Source: an uncultured Pelagibacteraceae bacterium (lineage in GTDB: Bacteria > Pseudomonadota > Alphaproteobacteria > Pelagibacterales > Pelagibacteraceae). From it: a stretch of DNA of 64,000 nucleotides. This document shows positions 29,814-39,323 of the stretch, piece by piece. Location: the NCBI GenBank assembly GCA_902588835.1, contig CACIQQ010000001.1, forward strand, positions 1-64,000, in the 5' to 3' direction. The first letter of the stretch is position 1. Every line of letters starts with the position of its first letter. The notes beneath the pieces were generated by a model. That model did no database searches. It had not been told where the DNA came from and saw only the letters and a list, made by a program, of their open reading frames with translations. The position numbers were made by a program, and so were the translations under genes.

Positions 29814-30357
29814 TTTGTGAATATTTCTTAATTAATGGAATTTGAAAAGCCGTAAAGATAAAAGTAATTGGTAGCATACCCCAAACTTTAAAATTTACCC
29901 AAAATTCCTCAGTTTGTGTCCGCCATACAAATTCATTCAAAATGGCTAATGCGAAAAAAAACCATATCCATCTAAAATTTAGAATATTCCATCCCTCGTC
30001 ATTTAAAGGTAATGATTTTCCCAAAATTAATTTTAAAAGAGGCTCTTTGGTGAAATATTTTCCAAAAAAAAGTGATAAACCAAATAAAATATTAATTATT
30101 GTTGGTTTCATGTAAATAAAAATTGGGTTGTTGAAGTAGATAGTTAATCCTCCAAAAAGGGTAATAAGAATACCCCCTGTAAGAGGCACCATAGGAATTT
30201 TTTTTTCAAAAAACCAAACAATCAAAATAGAAATTATTGTCGCAATTATAAGTGGTGGTATAGCTATCTGAAGATCTTTCCCAGAATTATAGTAAAAGTA
30301 AAAGAAAATTACTAATGGACCAAAGTCAGTTAAAAATTTTATTAGCGACTTATTCAC
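29806..30357 (-). CDS. septation protein A/IspZ (YciB) family
   Basis: LTDFGPLVIFFYFYY, PLTGGILITLFGGLTIYFNNPIFIYMKPTIINILFG, NEFVWRTQTEEFWVNFKVWG. Confidence 0.93.
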   Translation of the reverse strand: MNKSLIKFLTDFGPLVIFFYFYYNSGKDLQIAIPPLIIATIISILIVWFFEKKIPMVPLTGGILITLFGGLTIYFNNPIFIYMKPTIINILFGLSLFFGKYFTKEPLLKLILGKSLPLNDEGWNILNFRWIWFFFALAILNEFVWRTQTEEFWVNFKVWGMLPITFIFTAFQIPLIKKYSQNE

Positions 30358-30435
30358 AACTTAATATTATCAGATTTACAAACTTTTAATAATTTTTTTA
30401 TTGATTTTTTATCTCAAATACCCATATTATTTACT

Positions 30436-30756
30436 GTGAGTGTTCAAAAAGCAAAATTTTCAATTGGTGACGTTGTAAAGCACAAGCACTTTGATTTTAG
30501 AGGTGTTATTTACGATGTAGACTTTGAGTTTAATAATTCTGAAGAATGGTACGAGTCCATACCCAAAAATGTAAGACCTAGAAAGGACCAACCATTTTAT
30601 CACCTGTTAGCAGAAAATGAGGATGTAACATACGAAGCATATGTTTCTGAACAAAATCTTCTTAAAGATGATTCAAAAGAACCAATTAAGCATCCATTGA
30701 TTAATGAGATATTTTCTGGAAAAAAAGGCTCTTCATACTTCAAACAGTCAAATTAA
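30436..30756 (+). CDS. hspQ: heat shock protein HspQ
   Basis: AKFSIGDVVKHKHFDFRGVIYDVDFEFNNSEEWY...QPFYHLLAENEDVTYEAYVSEQNL. Confidence 0.93.
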   Translation: MSVQKAKFSIGDVVKHKHFDFRGVIYDVDFEFNNSEEWYESIPKNVRPRKDQPFYHLLAENEDVTYEAYVSEQNLLKDDSKEPIKHPLINEIFSGKKGSSYFKQSN

Positions 30757-30824
30757 TTCGCAGGGTCATCATTTAAACACAATTCTCTCAAATCTTAGAC
30801 ATACCTTTGGTCTATATTATGATT

Positions 30825-30882
30825 ACTGATCAAGGATGTTAAATATTTCCCAACATTATCTCCCTCAACGTTCTTGATCAGT
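30825..30882. repeat. 10-bp perfect inverted repeat upstream of ccmC
   Basis: ACTGATCAAG (30825-30834) and CTTGATCAGT (30873-30882), 38-nt spacer. Confidence 0.8.
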
Positions 30883-30918
30883 TAATTTCTTTATAATAAA
30901 ATCCTTACAATTACACAA

Positions 30919-31626
30919 ATGTTGAACAAAATTTTTGAAATACTAAAAATGATTTCACTTTCGAAATTGACGAGAATTATTGTATTCACACTTTTTGTTA
31001 TTTTTCTAACTTTAGGTCTTTTGGAATCTTTATTGTTATCACCAGAAGATTATATTCAAAGTGATGCAGTGAGAATTATGTATGTTCATGTTCCGGCAGC
31101 GTGGATTTCTTTGGGAATATTTTCATTCATAGCTTTCCTATCATTAGGTATTTTCATTTTTAAAAATAAAAATTTTGCAATCATTGCGAAAAGTTTTGCA
31201 CCATCAGGTTTGGTTTTTAACCTCATTGCTTTAGTGACTGGATCTATTTGGGGTAAACCAACATGGGGAACATGGTGGGCTTGGGATCCTAGAATTACTT
31301 CAATGTTGGTATTATTTTTGTTTTACATCCTTTATATCGCATCGTGGAGATTATTTGAAAATGATAAAGCTGCAAAAATTTCTAGTTTAGTGGCCATTGC
31401 TGGTTTTGTGAATGTGCCTATAATTAAATTTTCTGTAGATTGGTGGGCGAGTCTTCATCAACCGTCTTCAGTCAAAATTCTTTCTGAAACTACAATTCAT
31501 TCCTCGATGTTGACACCATTATTGCTCATGACTGCGGCATTTGCTCTATTCTCAGTATTAATTTTTTTAATGAAATATAATATAGAATTGATAAAGATTA
31601 AGACTAAAGGATTAGATAGATTGTGA
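30919..31626 (+). CDS. ccmC: heme exporter protein CcmC
   Basis: VRIMYVHVPAAW, GSIWGKPTWGTWWAWDPRITSMLVLFLFYILY, WWASLHQPSS. Confidence 0.97.
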   Translation: MLNKIFEILKMISLSKLTRIIVFTLFVIFLTLGLLESLLLSPEDYIQSDAVRIMYVHVPAAWISLGIFSFIAFLSLGIFIFKNKNFAIIAKSFAPSGLVFNLIALVTGSIWGKPTWGTWWAWDPRITSMLVLFLFYILYIASWRLFENDKAAKISSLVAIAGFVNVPIIKFSVDWWASLHQPSSVKILSETTIHSSMLTPLLLMTAAFALFSVLIFLMKYNIELIKIKTKGLDRL

Positions 31627-31853
31627 TAAACTTATTTTTAATGAACGGTTACGGATTGTTTGTATGGTCGGCGTTTGCATTTACGCTAATCAACTTCTTT
31701 GCACTATATATAATAATCAATCGACAATTAATAAAAGAAAACAAAAAATTTGAATTAAAATTTAATCATTTAGAAAAAATTAAATACACAGAGGCATACA
31801 AACAAAGAACTAACCAGGTATTAGTTTCAAGTAACGCTGCACAAAAAATCTAA
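31623..31853 (+). CDS. ccmD: heme exporter protein CcmD
   Basis: Small one-TM protein (MNGYGLFVWSAFAFTLINFFALY) between ccmC and ccmE. Confidence 0.8.
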   Translation: MINLFLMNGYGLFVWSAFAFTLINFFALYIIINRQLIKENKKFELKFNHLEKIKYTEAYKQRTNQVLVSSNAAQKI

Positions 31854-31862
31854 TTTAAACTA

Positions 31863-32279
31863 ATGTACAGCAAAAAAGTTAAGTTTAGATTTTTATTCAT
31901 TTTCGTATTTTTAACATTAATAGTACTTACAACCTTTTCAGTTTTAAAAGTTTTGAAAGATAATGTCGTATATTTTAAATCTCCAAGTGAAATTAATCTA
32001 TCGACAGAAATTTCAAGCAAAAAAATTAGAGTCGGAGGCATGGTAAAAAAAGATTCAGTAATAATGAATAATAATAAAATTAACTTCATAATTACTGATT
32101 TTAAAAATGAGCTTTATGTAACTTTTTCTGGCACAGTTCCAAACTTATTTGAAGAAGAAAAAGGAGTTGTTGCAGAAGGATTTCTTAATGATAAAAAATT
32201 TCTTGTAGCGGATAAAATTTTGGCTAAGCATGACGAAAATTATATGCCACCAGAAGTCAAAAAATCTTTAGGAGAATAA
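31863..32279 (+). CDS. ccmE: cytochrome c maturation protein CcmE
   Basis: [49 protein letters not shown]. Confidence 0.97.
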   Translation: MYSKKVKFRFLFIFVFLTLIVLTTFSVLKVLKDNVVYFKSPSEINLSTEISSKKIRVGGMVKKDSVIMNNNKINFIITDFKNELYVTFSGTVPNLFEEEKGVVAEGFLNDKKFLVADKILAKHDENYMPPEVKKSLGE

Positions 32280-32280
32280 A

Positions 32281-34167
32281 TTGATTATTTCACAATTAGG
32301 ATATTATTCACTAATTTTTGGATTGTTGACATCAATTTTTATTTTTTTTAATTCTTCAGTTCAAATAAAAAGAAACGATACAGTTATTTCGAGTAAAACT
32401 ACAGGACTAATTGGTTTTCAATTTTTTTTTGTTTTTATCTCTTTTATTTCGTTAATTTATTCTTTTATAATTTCTGATTTTAGCAACGAGACAGTCTATA
32501 GCAACTCTCATACCACAAAGCCCCTGTTTTATAAAATTACCGGAACCTGGGGAAACCATGAAGGTAGTTTACTTTTATGGTTATTGGTTCTGACTGGTGT
32601 GTTATTAGGATTTATTTTTAAATCTAGAAATGAACCAAGTAATTACAGGCGATTAACTATATTATTCCATCAAATAATTATAATTGGTTTTTTTGTTTTT
32701 GTTTTAAAAACATCAAATCCCTTTAATGAAATTTTTCCAGTTCAAACAGAAGGACTTGGGCTCAACCCTATTTTACAAGATCCAGCATTAGGTATTCATC
32801 CTCCAATTTTATATTTAGGTTATGTTGGAACATCGATAATTTTTTCAGCTGCACTAGCTTCAATGATTTCAAACTATGTAAATAAAAGTTGGGCTAAAAA
32901 TATAAAATTTTGGATTTTATTTTCTTGGATTTTTTTAACAGGTGGAATTCTATTAGGTTCGATTTGGGCATACTATGAACTTGGATGGGGTGGGTTTTGG
33001 TTTTGGGATCCAGTGGAAAATGTATCACTAATGCCGTGGTTAAGTTTAACTGCACTGCTTCACTGTATTGTGACTTTGGAAAAAAGAGAGCTTTTTAAAA
33101 AATGGACAATTGTTTTATGCATTATAACTTTTGCATTAAGTATGGTTGGAACATTCTTAGTGAGATCTGGGATTTTAAATTCCGTTCACACTTTCGCAAA
33201 TGACCCGTCTAGGGGAATTTATATATTAACATTTTTATTAGTTTTAGTTTTATTATCGTTTGTAATATTTACAATTTATGAAAAAAAAAACTTTATCCAA
33301 AAAAGTGAAATTTTTCCTTTAAGTAAGGAAACTGCAGTTTTAATAAATAACTGGTTCATATTATATTTTTTGAGCGTTGTCTTAATAGGTACCATTTATC
33401 CAATATTTCTTGACGTAATAATGGATGAGCAAATTTCAGTAGGACCACCGTTTTATAATAAGCTTATTTTACCTTTCCTTATTCCTTTTGTTCTTTTTAT
33501 GTCTATTGGTCCAAGTATGAGATGGATTAAAACAAATTTTAAAATTGGACTTAAAAATTTCTTGATTATTTTTTTTACACTAATTTTTTCTTTCATAACG
33601 ATTTATTTTATTGGTAAAAAAAATGTATTTCTTCTTTTATTATTTGTTGGATTTTTTTATTTACTTCTTAAAAGTTTAGATCAATTAAGACAGAGAACAA
33701 AAAATTTTGCTCAAATACTATCACACTCAGGATTTTCACTCTTGTTGATATCTATATTGTTAAATAGTTTTTCGTCAAATGAGACAATCAAAAATATCCA
33801 AGTTGGGGAAAGTTTTGTTCTGAAAAATGAAAAGATAATTTTTAAAAAAATCGCAGTAGAAAAAGAAAAAAATTATGAATCAATTATCGGTTTTTTTGAG
33901 GTACTTGATGAGAAAAATAAAATTATCAATCTACGACCAGAAATAAGAATTTATAATGAACCAGAAATGGCGACAAGTGAAGCGTCTATAAAAACTACAT
34001 TGTTTAAAGATAGATTTATAACAATTAATATGATTAAAGATCAAAATTTTTTTAATGTAAGGTATCAACAGAAGCCTTTTATGATTTGGATTTGGATTTC
34101 AACTTTAATAATTATGCTAGGGGGGTTATTTGCAATTTTTAAGAAAAATAAAGAATTCAATATTTAG
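32281..34167 (+). CDS. ccmF: cytochrome c-type biogenesis protein CcmF
   Basis: GTWGNHEGSLLLWLL, GLNPILQDPALGIHPPILYLGYVG, WAYYELGWGGFWFWDPVENVSLMPWL. Confidence 0.97.
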   Translation: MIISQLGYYSLIFGLLTSIFIFFNSSVQIKRNDTVISSKTTGLIGFQFFFVFISFISLIYSFIISDFSNETVYSNSHTTKPLFYKITGTWGNHEGSLLLWLLVLTGVLLGFIFKSRNEPSNYRRLTILFHQIIIIGFFVFVLKTSNPFNEIFPVQTEGLGLNPILQDPALGIHPPILYLGYVGTSIIFSAALASMISNYVNKSWAKNIKFWILFSWIFLTGGILLGSIWAYYELGWGGFWFWDPVENVSLMPWLSLTALLHCIVTLEKRELFKKWTIVLCIITFALSMVGTFLVRSGILNSVHTFANDPSRGIYILTFLLVLVLLSFVIFTIYEKKNFIQKSEIFPLSKETAVLINNWFILYFLSVVLIGTIYPIFLDVIMDEQISVGPPFYNKLILPFLIPFVLFMSIGPSMRWIKTNFKIGLKNFLIIFFTLIFSFITIYFIGKKNVFLLLLFVGFFYLLLKSLDQLRQRTKNFAQILSHSGFSLLLISILLNSFSSNETIKNIQVGESFVLKNEKIIFKKIAVEKEKNYESIIGFFEVLDEKNKIINLRPEIRIYNEPEMATSEASIKTTLFKDRFITINMIKDQNFFNVRYQQKPFMIWIWISTLIIMLGGLFAIFKKNKEFNI

Positions 34168-34672
34168 TTTAATCATATTAATATTTTTAGTTATTTCTTT
34201 TTTTGTTTTTAAATCCTCCCTAGAAAAAGAAAAAATTTATTCTCCGAAAATGGGTGACAATAATATTTTTACTGATTTCAGAGTGCAAACATTAGTTGAG
34301 GAAAAAACGATAAATTTTGAAAAATTTCTTTCTGGAAAAAATTTTTATTTAATTAATATTTGGTCCTCATGGTGTGAACCTTGTAGGGATGAAAGCGATA
34401 AACTCCTAGAATTAAAAAATGATACTACGATTATGATGATTGGAATAAATTATAAAGACAAAAAGAAAAATGCCTTAAACTTTTTAAAATTATACGGAAA
34501 TCCATTTGAAGAAATCTTTGTTGATAAACAAGGAACGATATCAATTAATTTTGGTGCATACGGAGTTCCAGAAACATTTTTAATTAATAACGATAATAAA
34601 GTATTGAAAAAATATATTGGTCCATTAAATGATGAGGATGTTTATGAAATTAAAAAGATTACTAAAAATTAA
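34130..34672 (+). CDS. ccmG: thiol:disulfide interchange protein CcmG/DsbE
   Basis: LINIWSSWCEPCRDE, YGVPETFLINNDNKVLKKYIGPL; TTG start overlapping ccmF. Confidence 0.92.
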   Translation: MQFLRKIKNSIFSLIILIFLVISFFVFKSSLEKEKIYSPKMGDNNIFTDFRVQTLVEEKTINFEKFLSGKNFYLINIWSSWCEPCRDESDKLLELKNDTTIMMIGINYKDKKKNALNFLKLYGNPFEEIFVDKQGTISINFGAYGVPETFLINNDNKVLKKYIGPLNDEDVYEIKKITKN

Positions 34673-35033
34673 AATCTTAATAATTTTTATTTTAACTTAT
34701 TTTAGCTTTAATAATACTGCCATATCATCTTCTTTTTATGAGGAGCAAACTATAAATATTACTAAAAATTTACGTTGTTTAATTTGTCAGGGTCAAACTA
34801 TTCACGAGTCTAACTCAGATTTTGCTGAAAGTATGAAAAAATATATTAAAGGTGAATTAGAGAATGGAAAAACCAATGATGAAGTATTTTCATCTCTCAC
34901 TAAAAAATATGGTCAGTGGATAGTATATGACCCTGGTATATCCAGAAATACCCTTTTATTGTGGTCTTTGCCCTTATTGTTATTTTTAATTGGAGGTGTC
35001 ATAATAGCGAAAAAAATTTTTAGAAAAATATGA
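34629..35033 (+). CDS. ccmH: cytochrome c-type biogenesis protein CcmH (CcmL-type)
   Basis: LRCLICQGQTIHESNSDFAESMKKYI, YGQWIVYDP; the true start may be the ATG of MKLKRL. Confidence 0.93.
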   Translation: MMRMFMKLKRLLKIKILIIFILTYFSFNNTAISSSFYEEQTINITKNLRCLICQGQTIHESNSDFAESMKKYIKGELENGKTNDEVFSSLTKKYGQWIVYDPGISRNTLLLWSLPLLLFLIGGVIIAKKIFRKI

Positions 35034-35551
35034 ATAAGAGTATAATTAAAATTTTAGTGGTTTTTTTAATACTTTTTGGATTGTCAAAAAACATTAATGC
35101 TGATGAGCCGAAACCTTCTGATAGCCATCAGTTTAATTTCTTTTCAGGAGTATTTGATATCAACACCAGCTCTAAAAAAAGTTCAGAACTATTTGGGATA
35201 CAACATTCGAATGAAGACCTGTTCAGGGATACCTTTTTAGGAAAGTTAAGTCCAATAACTGGGTTCATGATGACAGCAGATTCAGCAACATATCTTTATA
35301 CCGGGGTTCAAGCTGAATATAAAATTGGTAAATTAAATTTAACTCCAAGTTTCTCACCTGGTTTATACTCAATGGGTGATGGAAAAGATTTAGGTTCGCC
35401 CTTAGAATTTAAATCCGAACTTCAACTATCCGTAGATCTTCGTCCAGGCACTAAACTGGGCTATTCACAAAGTCATTTATCTAATGGTGGTTTAGACGAT
35501 GTGAATCCTGGGGCAGATAGTTACATGTTTAATTTCATGAAAAGTTTCTAA
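35030..35551 (+). CDS. acyloxyacyl hydrolase/PagL-like lipid A deacylase
   Basis: Signal peptide; FKSELQLSVDLRPGTKLGYSQSHLSNGGLDDVNPGADSYMF resembles the SHxSN/NPG motif of PagL. Confidence 0.75.
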   Translation: MNKSIIKILVVFLILFGLSKNINADEPKPSDSHQFNFFSGVFDINTSSKKSSELFGIQHSNEDLFRDTFLGKLSPITGFMMTADSATYLYTGVQAEYKIGKLNLTPSFSPGLYSMGDGKDLGSPLEFKSELQLSVDLRPGTKLGYSQSHLSNGGLDDVNPGADSYMFNFMKSF

Positions 35552-35560
35552 TATAATCTT

Positions 35561-36715
35561 ATGAAACTTTCAAATTGTCATAATTTTCGTGATTTTAGAA
35601 AACTTGCTAAGAAAAAACTTCCTTCACCGATTTTTCATTATATAGATGGAGCAGCAGATGACGAAATTACTTACGCAAGAAATACGAGTGCGTTTGATGA
35701 TGTAGATTTAGTTCCAAATGTATTAAGAGGTGTTGAGAATGTAGATCTATCAACCACTATCTTTGGAAAAAAATTAGATTTACCATTTTATCTTTCACCT
35801 ACAGCTCTTCAAAGACTTTTTCACTACGATGGAGAAAGAGCGGTAGGAAAGGCAGCACAAAAATTTAATACAATGTTTGGAGTTTCAGCTTTAGCTACAG
35901 TTAGTGTAGAGGAAATATCTTCAATGATTGATACTCCTAAAATGTTTCAATTTTATTTTCATAAAGATAGAGGATTAAACACTTCGTGTTTAGAAAGAGC
36001 AAAAGCTGCAAAATTTGATGTAATGGCTTTGACTGTTGATACTATAACTGGAGGAAATCGAGAAAGAGATTTAAGAACAGGTTTTACATCTCCTCCTAAA
36101 TTAACTTTATCAAGTTTATTTAGTTTTGCTACTAAACCAATGTGGGGAATAAATTACTTAACAAAAGGTAAGTTTGAATTACCTCATCTTCAAGATTTTG
36201 TTAAGGAAGGCACAAGCACTAATTCTTCAATCGGAAATTACTTTTCCACTATGCTGGACCAATCTATGAATTGGAAAGATGCTGAAAAACTTTGTTCTCA
36301 ATGGGGAGGTCATTTTGCATTAAAAGGTATCATGAGTGTAGAAGATGCAAAAAAAGCTGTTGATATTGGATGTACAGGAATTATGGTTTCAAATCATGGC
36401 GGCAGACAACTTGATGGATCAAGATCTCCTTTCGATCAGCTTGCAGAAATTGTAGATGCAGTAGGTGACAAACTTGATGTAATTTGTGAAGGAGGAATTC
36501 ATAGAGGCACACATATGCTCAAAGCATTATCACTAGGCGCGAAAGCATGCGCTGGTGGAAGATTATATTTGTATGCATTAGCAGCTGCTGGCCAATCTGG
36601 TGTTGAAAGAGCTTTAGGACAATACAAAGCTGAGTTACAAAGAGATATGAAATTAATGGGGTGTACAAAAATAAGTGACCTCCATAGGGGAAATTTAAGA
36701 TTCAGGAACAAATAA
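35561..36715 (+). CDS. lldD: FMN-dependent alpha-hydroxy-acid dehydrogenase (L-lactate dehydrogenase-like)
   Basis: FHYIDGAADDEITYARN, GIMVSNHGGRQLDGSRSPFDQL, DVICEGGIHRGTHMLKALSLGAKACAGGR. Confidence 0.9.
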   Translation: MKLSNCHNFRDFRKLAKKKLPSPIFHYIDGAADDEITYARNTSAFDDVDLVPNVLRGVENVDLSTTIFGKKLDLPFYLSPTALQRLFHYDGERAVGKAAQKFNTMFGVSALATVSVEEISSMIDTPKMFQFYFHKDRGLNTSCLERAKAAKFDVMALTVDTITGGNRERDLRTGFTSPPKLTLSSLFSFATKPMWGINYLTKGKFELPHLQDFVKEGTSTNSSIGNYFSTMLDQSMNWKDAEKLCSQWGGHFALKGIMSVEDAKKAVDIGCTGIMVSNHGGRQLDGSRSPFDQLAEIVDAVGDKLDVICEGGIHRGTHMLKALSLGAKACAGGRLYLYALAAAGQSGVERALGQYKAELQRDMKLMGCTKISDLHRGNLRFRNK

Positions 36716-36735
36716 AATAATAAGGAGACGTAAAC

Positions 36736-37899
36736 ATGAAACTAGCAAAAAGTTTAGATAGACTTGGAACAGAAACAGCTTTTTCAGTTTTGGCTAAGGC
36801 AAAAAAATTAGAAGCTCAAGGTAAGCCCATGATCCATCTTGGATTAGGTCAGCCCGATTTTAAAACACCAAAACATGTTGTAGATGCTGCAAAAAAAGCA
36901 CTTGATGATGGACACCATGGGTACGTTCTTTCGAATGGAATTTTAGAATGTAGACAAGCCGTGACAAGAAAAATTAAAAAACTTTATAATCAAGAAGTTG
37001 ATCCAGAAAGAATTATTATTATGCCAGGCGGTAAACCAACCATGCATTATGCAATCCAATGTTTTGGTGAGCCTGGAGTTGAAATTATTCACCCTACACC
37101 AGCTTTTCCAATCTATGAGTCTATGATTAATTATACGGGCTCAACACCAGTACCTTATGATTTGACTGAAGATAAAGATCTTAAATTCAGTGCTGATAAA
37201 ATTTTGTCGCTTATAACTGAAAAAACAAGATTATTAATTCTAATAAACCCGAACAACCCAACAGGAAGTTTTGTAGAGAAATCAGAAATTGATAAGCTAG
37301 CCAAAGGATTAGAAAAACATCCGCATGTGACTATACTAAGTGACGAAATTTATAGTAGACAAATTTTTGATGGAAAAGAAATGCCTACTTTTTTTAATTA
37401 TCCTAAACTTAGAGAAAGATTAATTGTGTTAGAGGGCTGGAGTAAAGCTTATTCTATGACAGGATGGAGACTAGGATGGAGTTTTTGGCCTCAAAATTTA
37501 ATAGAGCATGTTAACAAATTATTAATCAATAGTGTTTCTTGTGTAAACGCTGCAGCGCAATACGCTGGCATTGCAGCTTTAGATGGTTCAGATGACTCTA
37601 TTCATCAAATGATGGAAAAATTTACTGCAAGAAGAGATTTAATTCATAAAGGTTTAAATGATTTACCAGGCGTAGAATGTAGTTTGCCAGGAGGTGCATT
37701 TTATGCTTTTCCAAATGTAAAAGGGACTGGGATGTCAGGTGCTGAGTTTTGTGAAAAAGCTATGCATGAAGCAGGCGTTGCTATTGTACCGGGAACAGCG
37801 TTCGGACAGACTTGCAAGGATTATGTACGTTTTAGTTTTGCAGCTTCTAGAGATAATATTTCCCAGGCATTAGATAATATCAAAAAAATGCTGAAATAG
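36736..37899 (+). CDS. class I/II pyridoxal-phosphate aminotransferase
   Basis: MIHLGLGQPDFKTPKHV, LINPNNPTGS, SDEIYSRQIFDG, GWSKAYSMTGWRLGW. Confidence 0.95.
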   Translation: MKLAKSLDRLGTETAFSVLAKAKKLEAQGKPMIHLGLGQPDFKTPKHVVDAAKKALDDGHHGYVLSNGILECRQAVTRKIKKLYNQEVDPERIIIMPGGKPTMHYAIQCFGEPGVEIIHPTPAFPIYESMINYTGSTPVPYDLTEDKDLKFSADKILSLITEKTRLLILINPNNPTGSFVEKSEIDKLAKGLEKHPHVTILSDEIYSRQIFDGKEMPTFFNYPKLRERLIVLEGWSKAYSMTGWRLGWSFWPQNLIEHVNKLLINSVSCVNAAAQYAGIAALDGSDDSIHQMMEKFTARRDLIHKGLNDLPGVECSLPGGAFYAFPNVKGTGMSGAEFCEKAMHEAGVAIVPGTAFGQTCKDYVRFSFAASRDNISQALDNIKKMLK

Positions 37900-37942
37900 T
37901 TTTAATAGTATTTCCAAAGAATATTAGATATTATCAACTCTT

Positions 37943-39316
37943 ATGAACACCATTCTTCAACAAGAATTAAAAAAAATTTTGAATGGCAGGTTTTCCCAAT
38001 CAGAGTCTACACGTTTTAATTACTCTAGAGGAGAAGATACTTACGATCCAGTCTTATCTGAAGCAGTTGTCTTCCCAGAAACAAATGAAGAAGTATCTAA
38101 AATACTTAAGCTTTGCAATGAACACAAAGTACCAGTCGTACCTTTCGGTACTGGTACATCTCTTGAAGGAAACGTAGTTGGCAATGATAAAGGAATCACA
38201 ATTTCACTTGAAAAGATGAACAAGATCTTAAGCGTGAACACCCAAGATTTTGACTGTAGAGTTCAAGCATGCGTAACAAGAGAACAATTAAATGATTATT
38301 TAAGAGAGGACGGAGTTTTTTTTCCAATCGACCCTGGTGCTAATGCTGCAATTGGAGGTATGGCTTCAACATCTGCTTCTGGAACGATGGCAGTAAAATA
38401 TGGAACTATGAAAACTGTAATAACGGGTTTAACAATAGTCCTTCCTAATGGAGAAATAATGAACACAGGAGGAAGAACAAAAAAAACATCTGCTGGTTAC
38501 AATTTAACAAATTTGTTTGTAGGGTCGGAGGGTACATTAGGAGTAATTACCGAAATTCAATTAAGACTGTCTCCTATTCCAGAAAGTATAATGAGTGCTG
38601 TTTGTCATTTTTCATCTTTGGAAGATGCCGTTAAAACTGCACAAGAAGTTATTCAATATGGTATCCAAATTGCTCGAATTGAAATGCTAAATAAGGATCA
38701 AATGGAAATAAGTATAAACTACTCAAAGTTGGAAGATGTTAAAGCTCTCCCAACATTATTTTTTGAATTTCATGGTTCAGAGGTATCAAATAAAGAGTCT
38801 ATTAAAACTGTAGAAGAATTGTCAAAAAACAATAATGGTAGTTCATTCAAGTGGGCAAAAAGTTTAGAGGAAAGAAACAAATTATGGAAAGCGAGATGGG
38901 ATGTATATTACTCTGTTAAAGCTTTAATAGATAATGGAAGAGTATATTCAACAGATGTGTGTCTACCAATTTCAAAAATCACTGAATGTGTAAAATTTGC
39001 AGAAGAAGAGGTCAAAAAGTTTGGACTTAGAGCTCCAATGGTAGGTCACTTAGGGGACGGGAATTTTCATGTTTTACTTCCTTATAATCCTGAAAAAAAA
39101 GAAACTTATGAAAAGATAAGAAAATTCAGTGACATTTTAATTGAGAAAACATTAGAGCTGGAGGGAACAATTACTGGTGAGCATGGTGTCGGATTGCATA
39201 AAAAAGAGTATCTTAAAAAAGAACATGCGGATAATCTCCCAACAATGAAATTGATTAAAAGAACAATGGATCCTAACAATATAATGAATCCTGGTAAAAT
39301 TTTCGATTTAAACTAA
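37943..39316 (+). CDS. FAD-binding oxidase (D-lactate dehydrogenase/GlcD-like)
   Basis: VPVVPFGTGTSLEGNVVGNDKGITISLEKMNKIL, GGMASTSASGTMAVKYGTMKT, NLFVGSEGTLGVITEIQLRL, GTITGEHGVGLHKKEYL. Confidence 0.94.
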   Translation: MNTILQQELKKILNGRFSQSESTRFNYSRGEDTYDPVLSEAVVFPETNEEVSKILKLCNEHKVPVVPFGTGTSLEGNVVGNDKGITISLEKMNKILSVNTQDFDCRVQACVTREQLNDYLREDGVFFPIDPGANAAIGGMASTSASGTMAVKYGTMKTVITGLTIVLPNGEIMNTGGRTKKTSAGYNLTNLFVGSEGTLGVITEIQLRLSPIPESIMSAVCHFSSLEDAVKTAQEVIQYGIQIARIEMLNKDQMEISINYSKLEDVKALPTLFFEFHGSEVSNKESIKTVEELSKNNNGSSFKWAKSLEERNKLWKARWDVYYSVKALIDNGRVYSTDVCLPISKITECVKFAEEEVKKFGLRAPMVGHLGDGNFHVLLPYNPEKKETYEKIRKFSDILIEKTLELEGTITGEHGVGLHKKEYLKKEHADNLPTMKLIKRTMDPNNIMNPGKIFDLN

Positions 39317-39323
39317 ATCTCTT

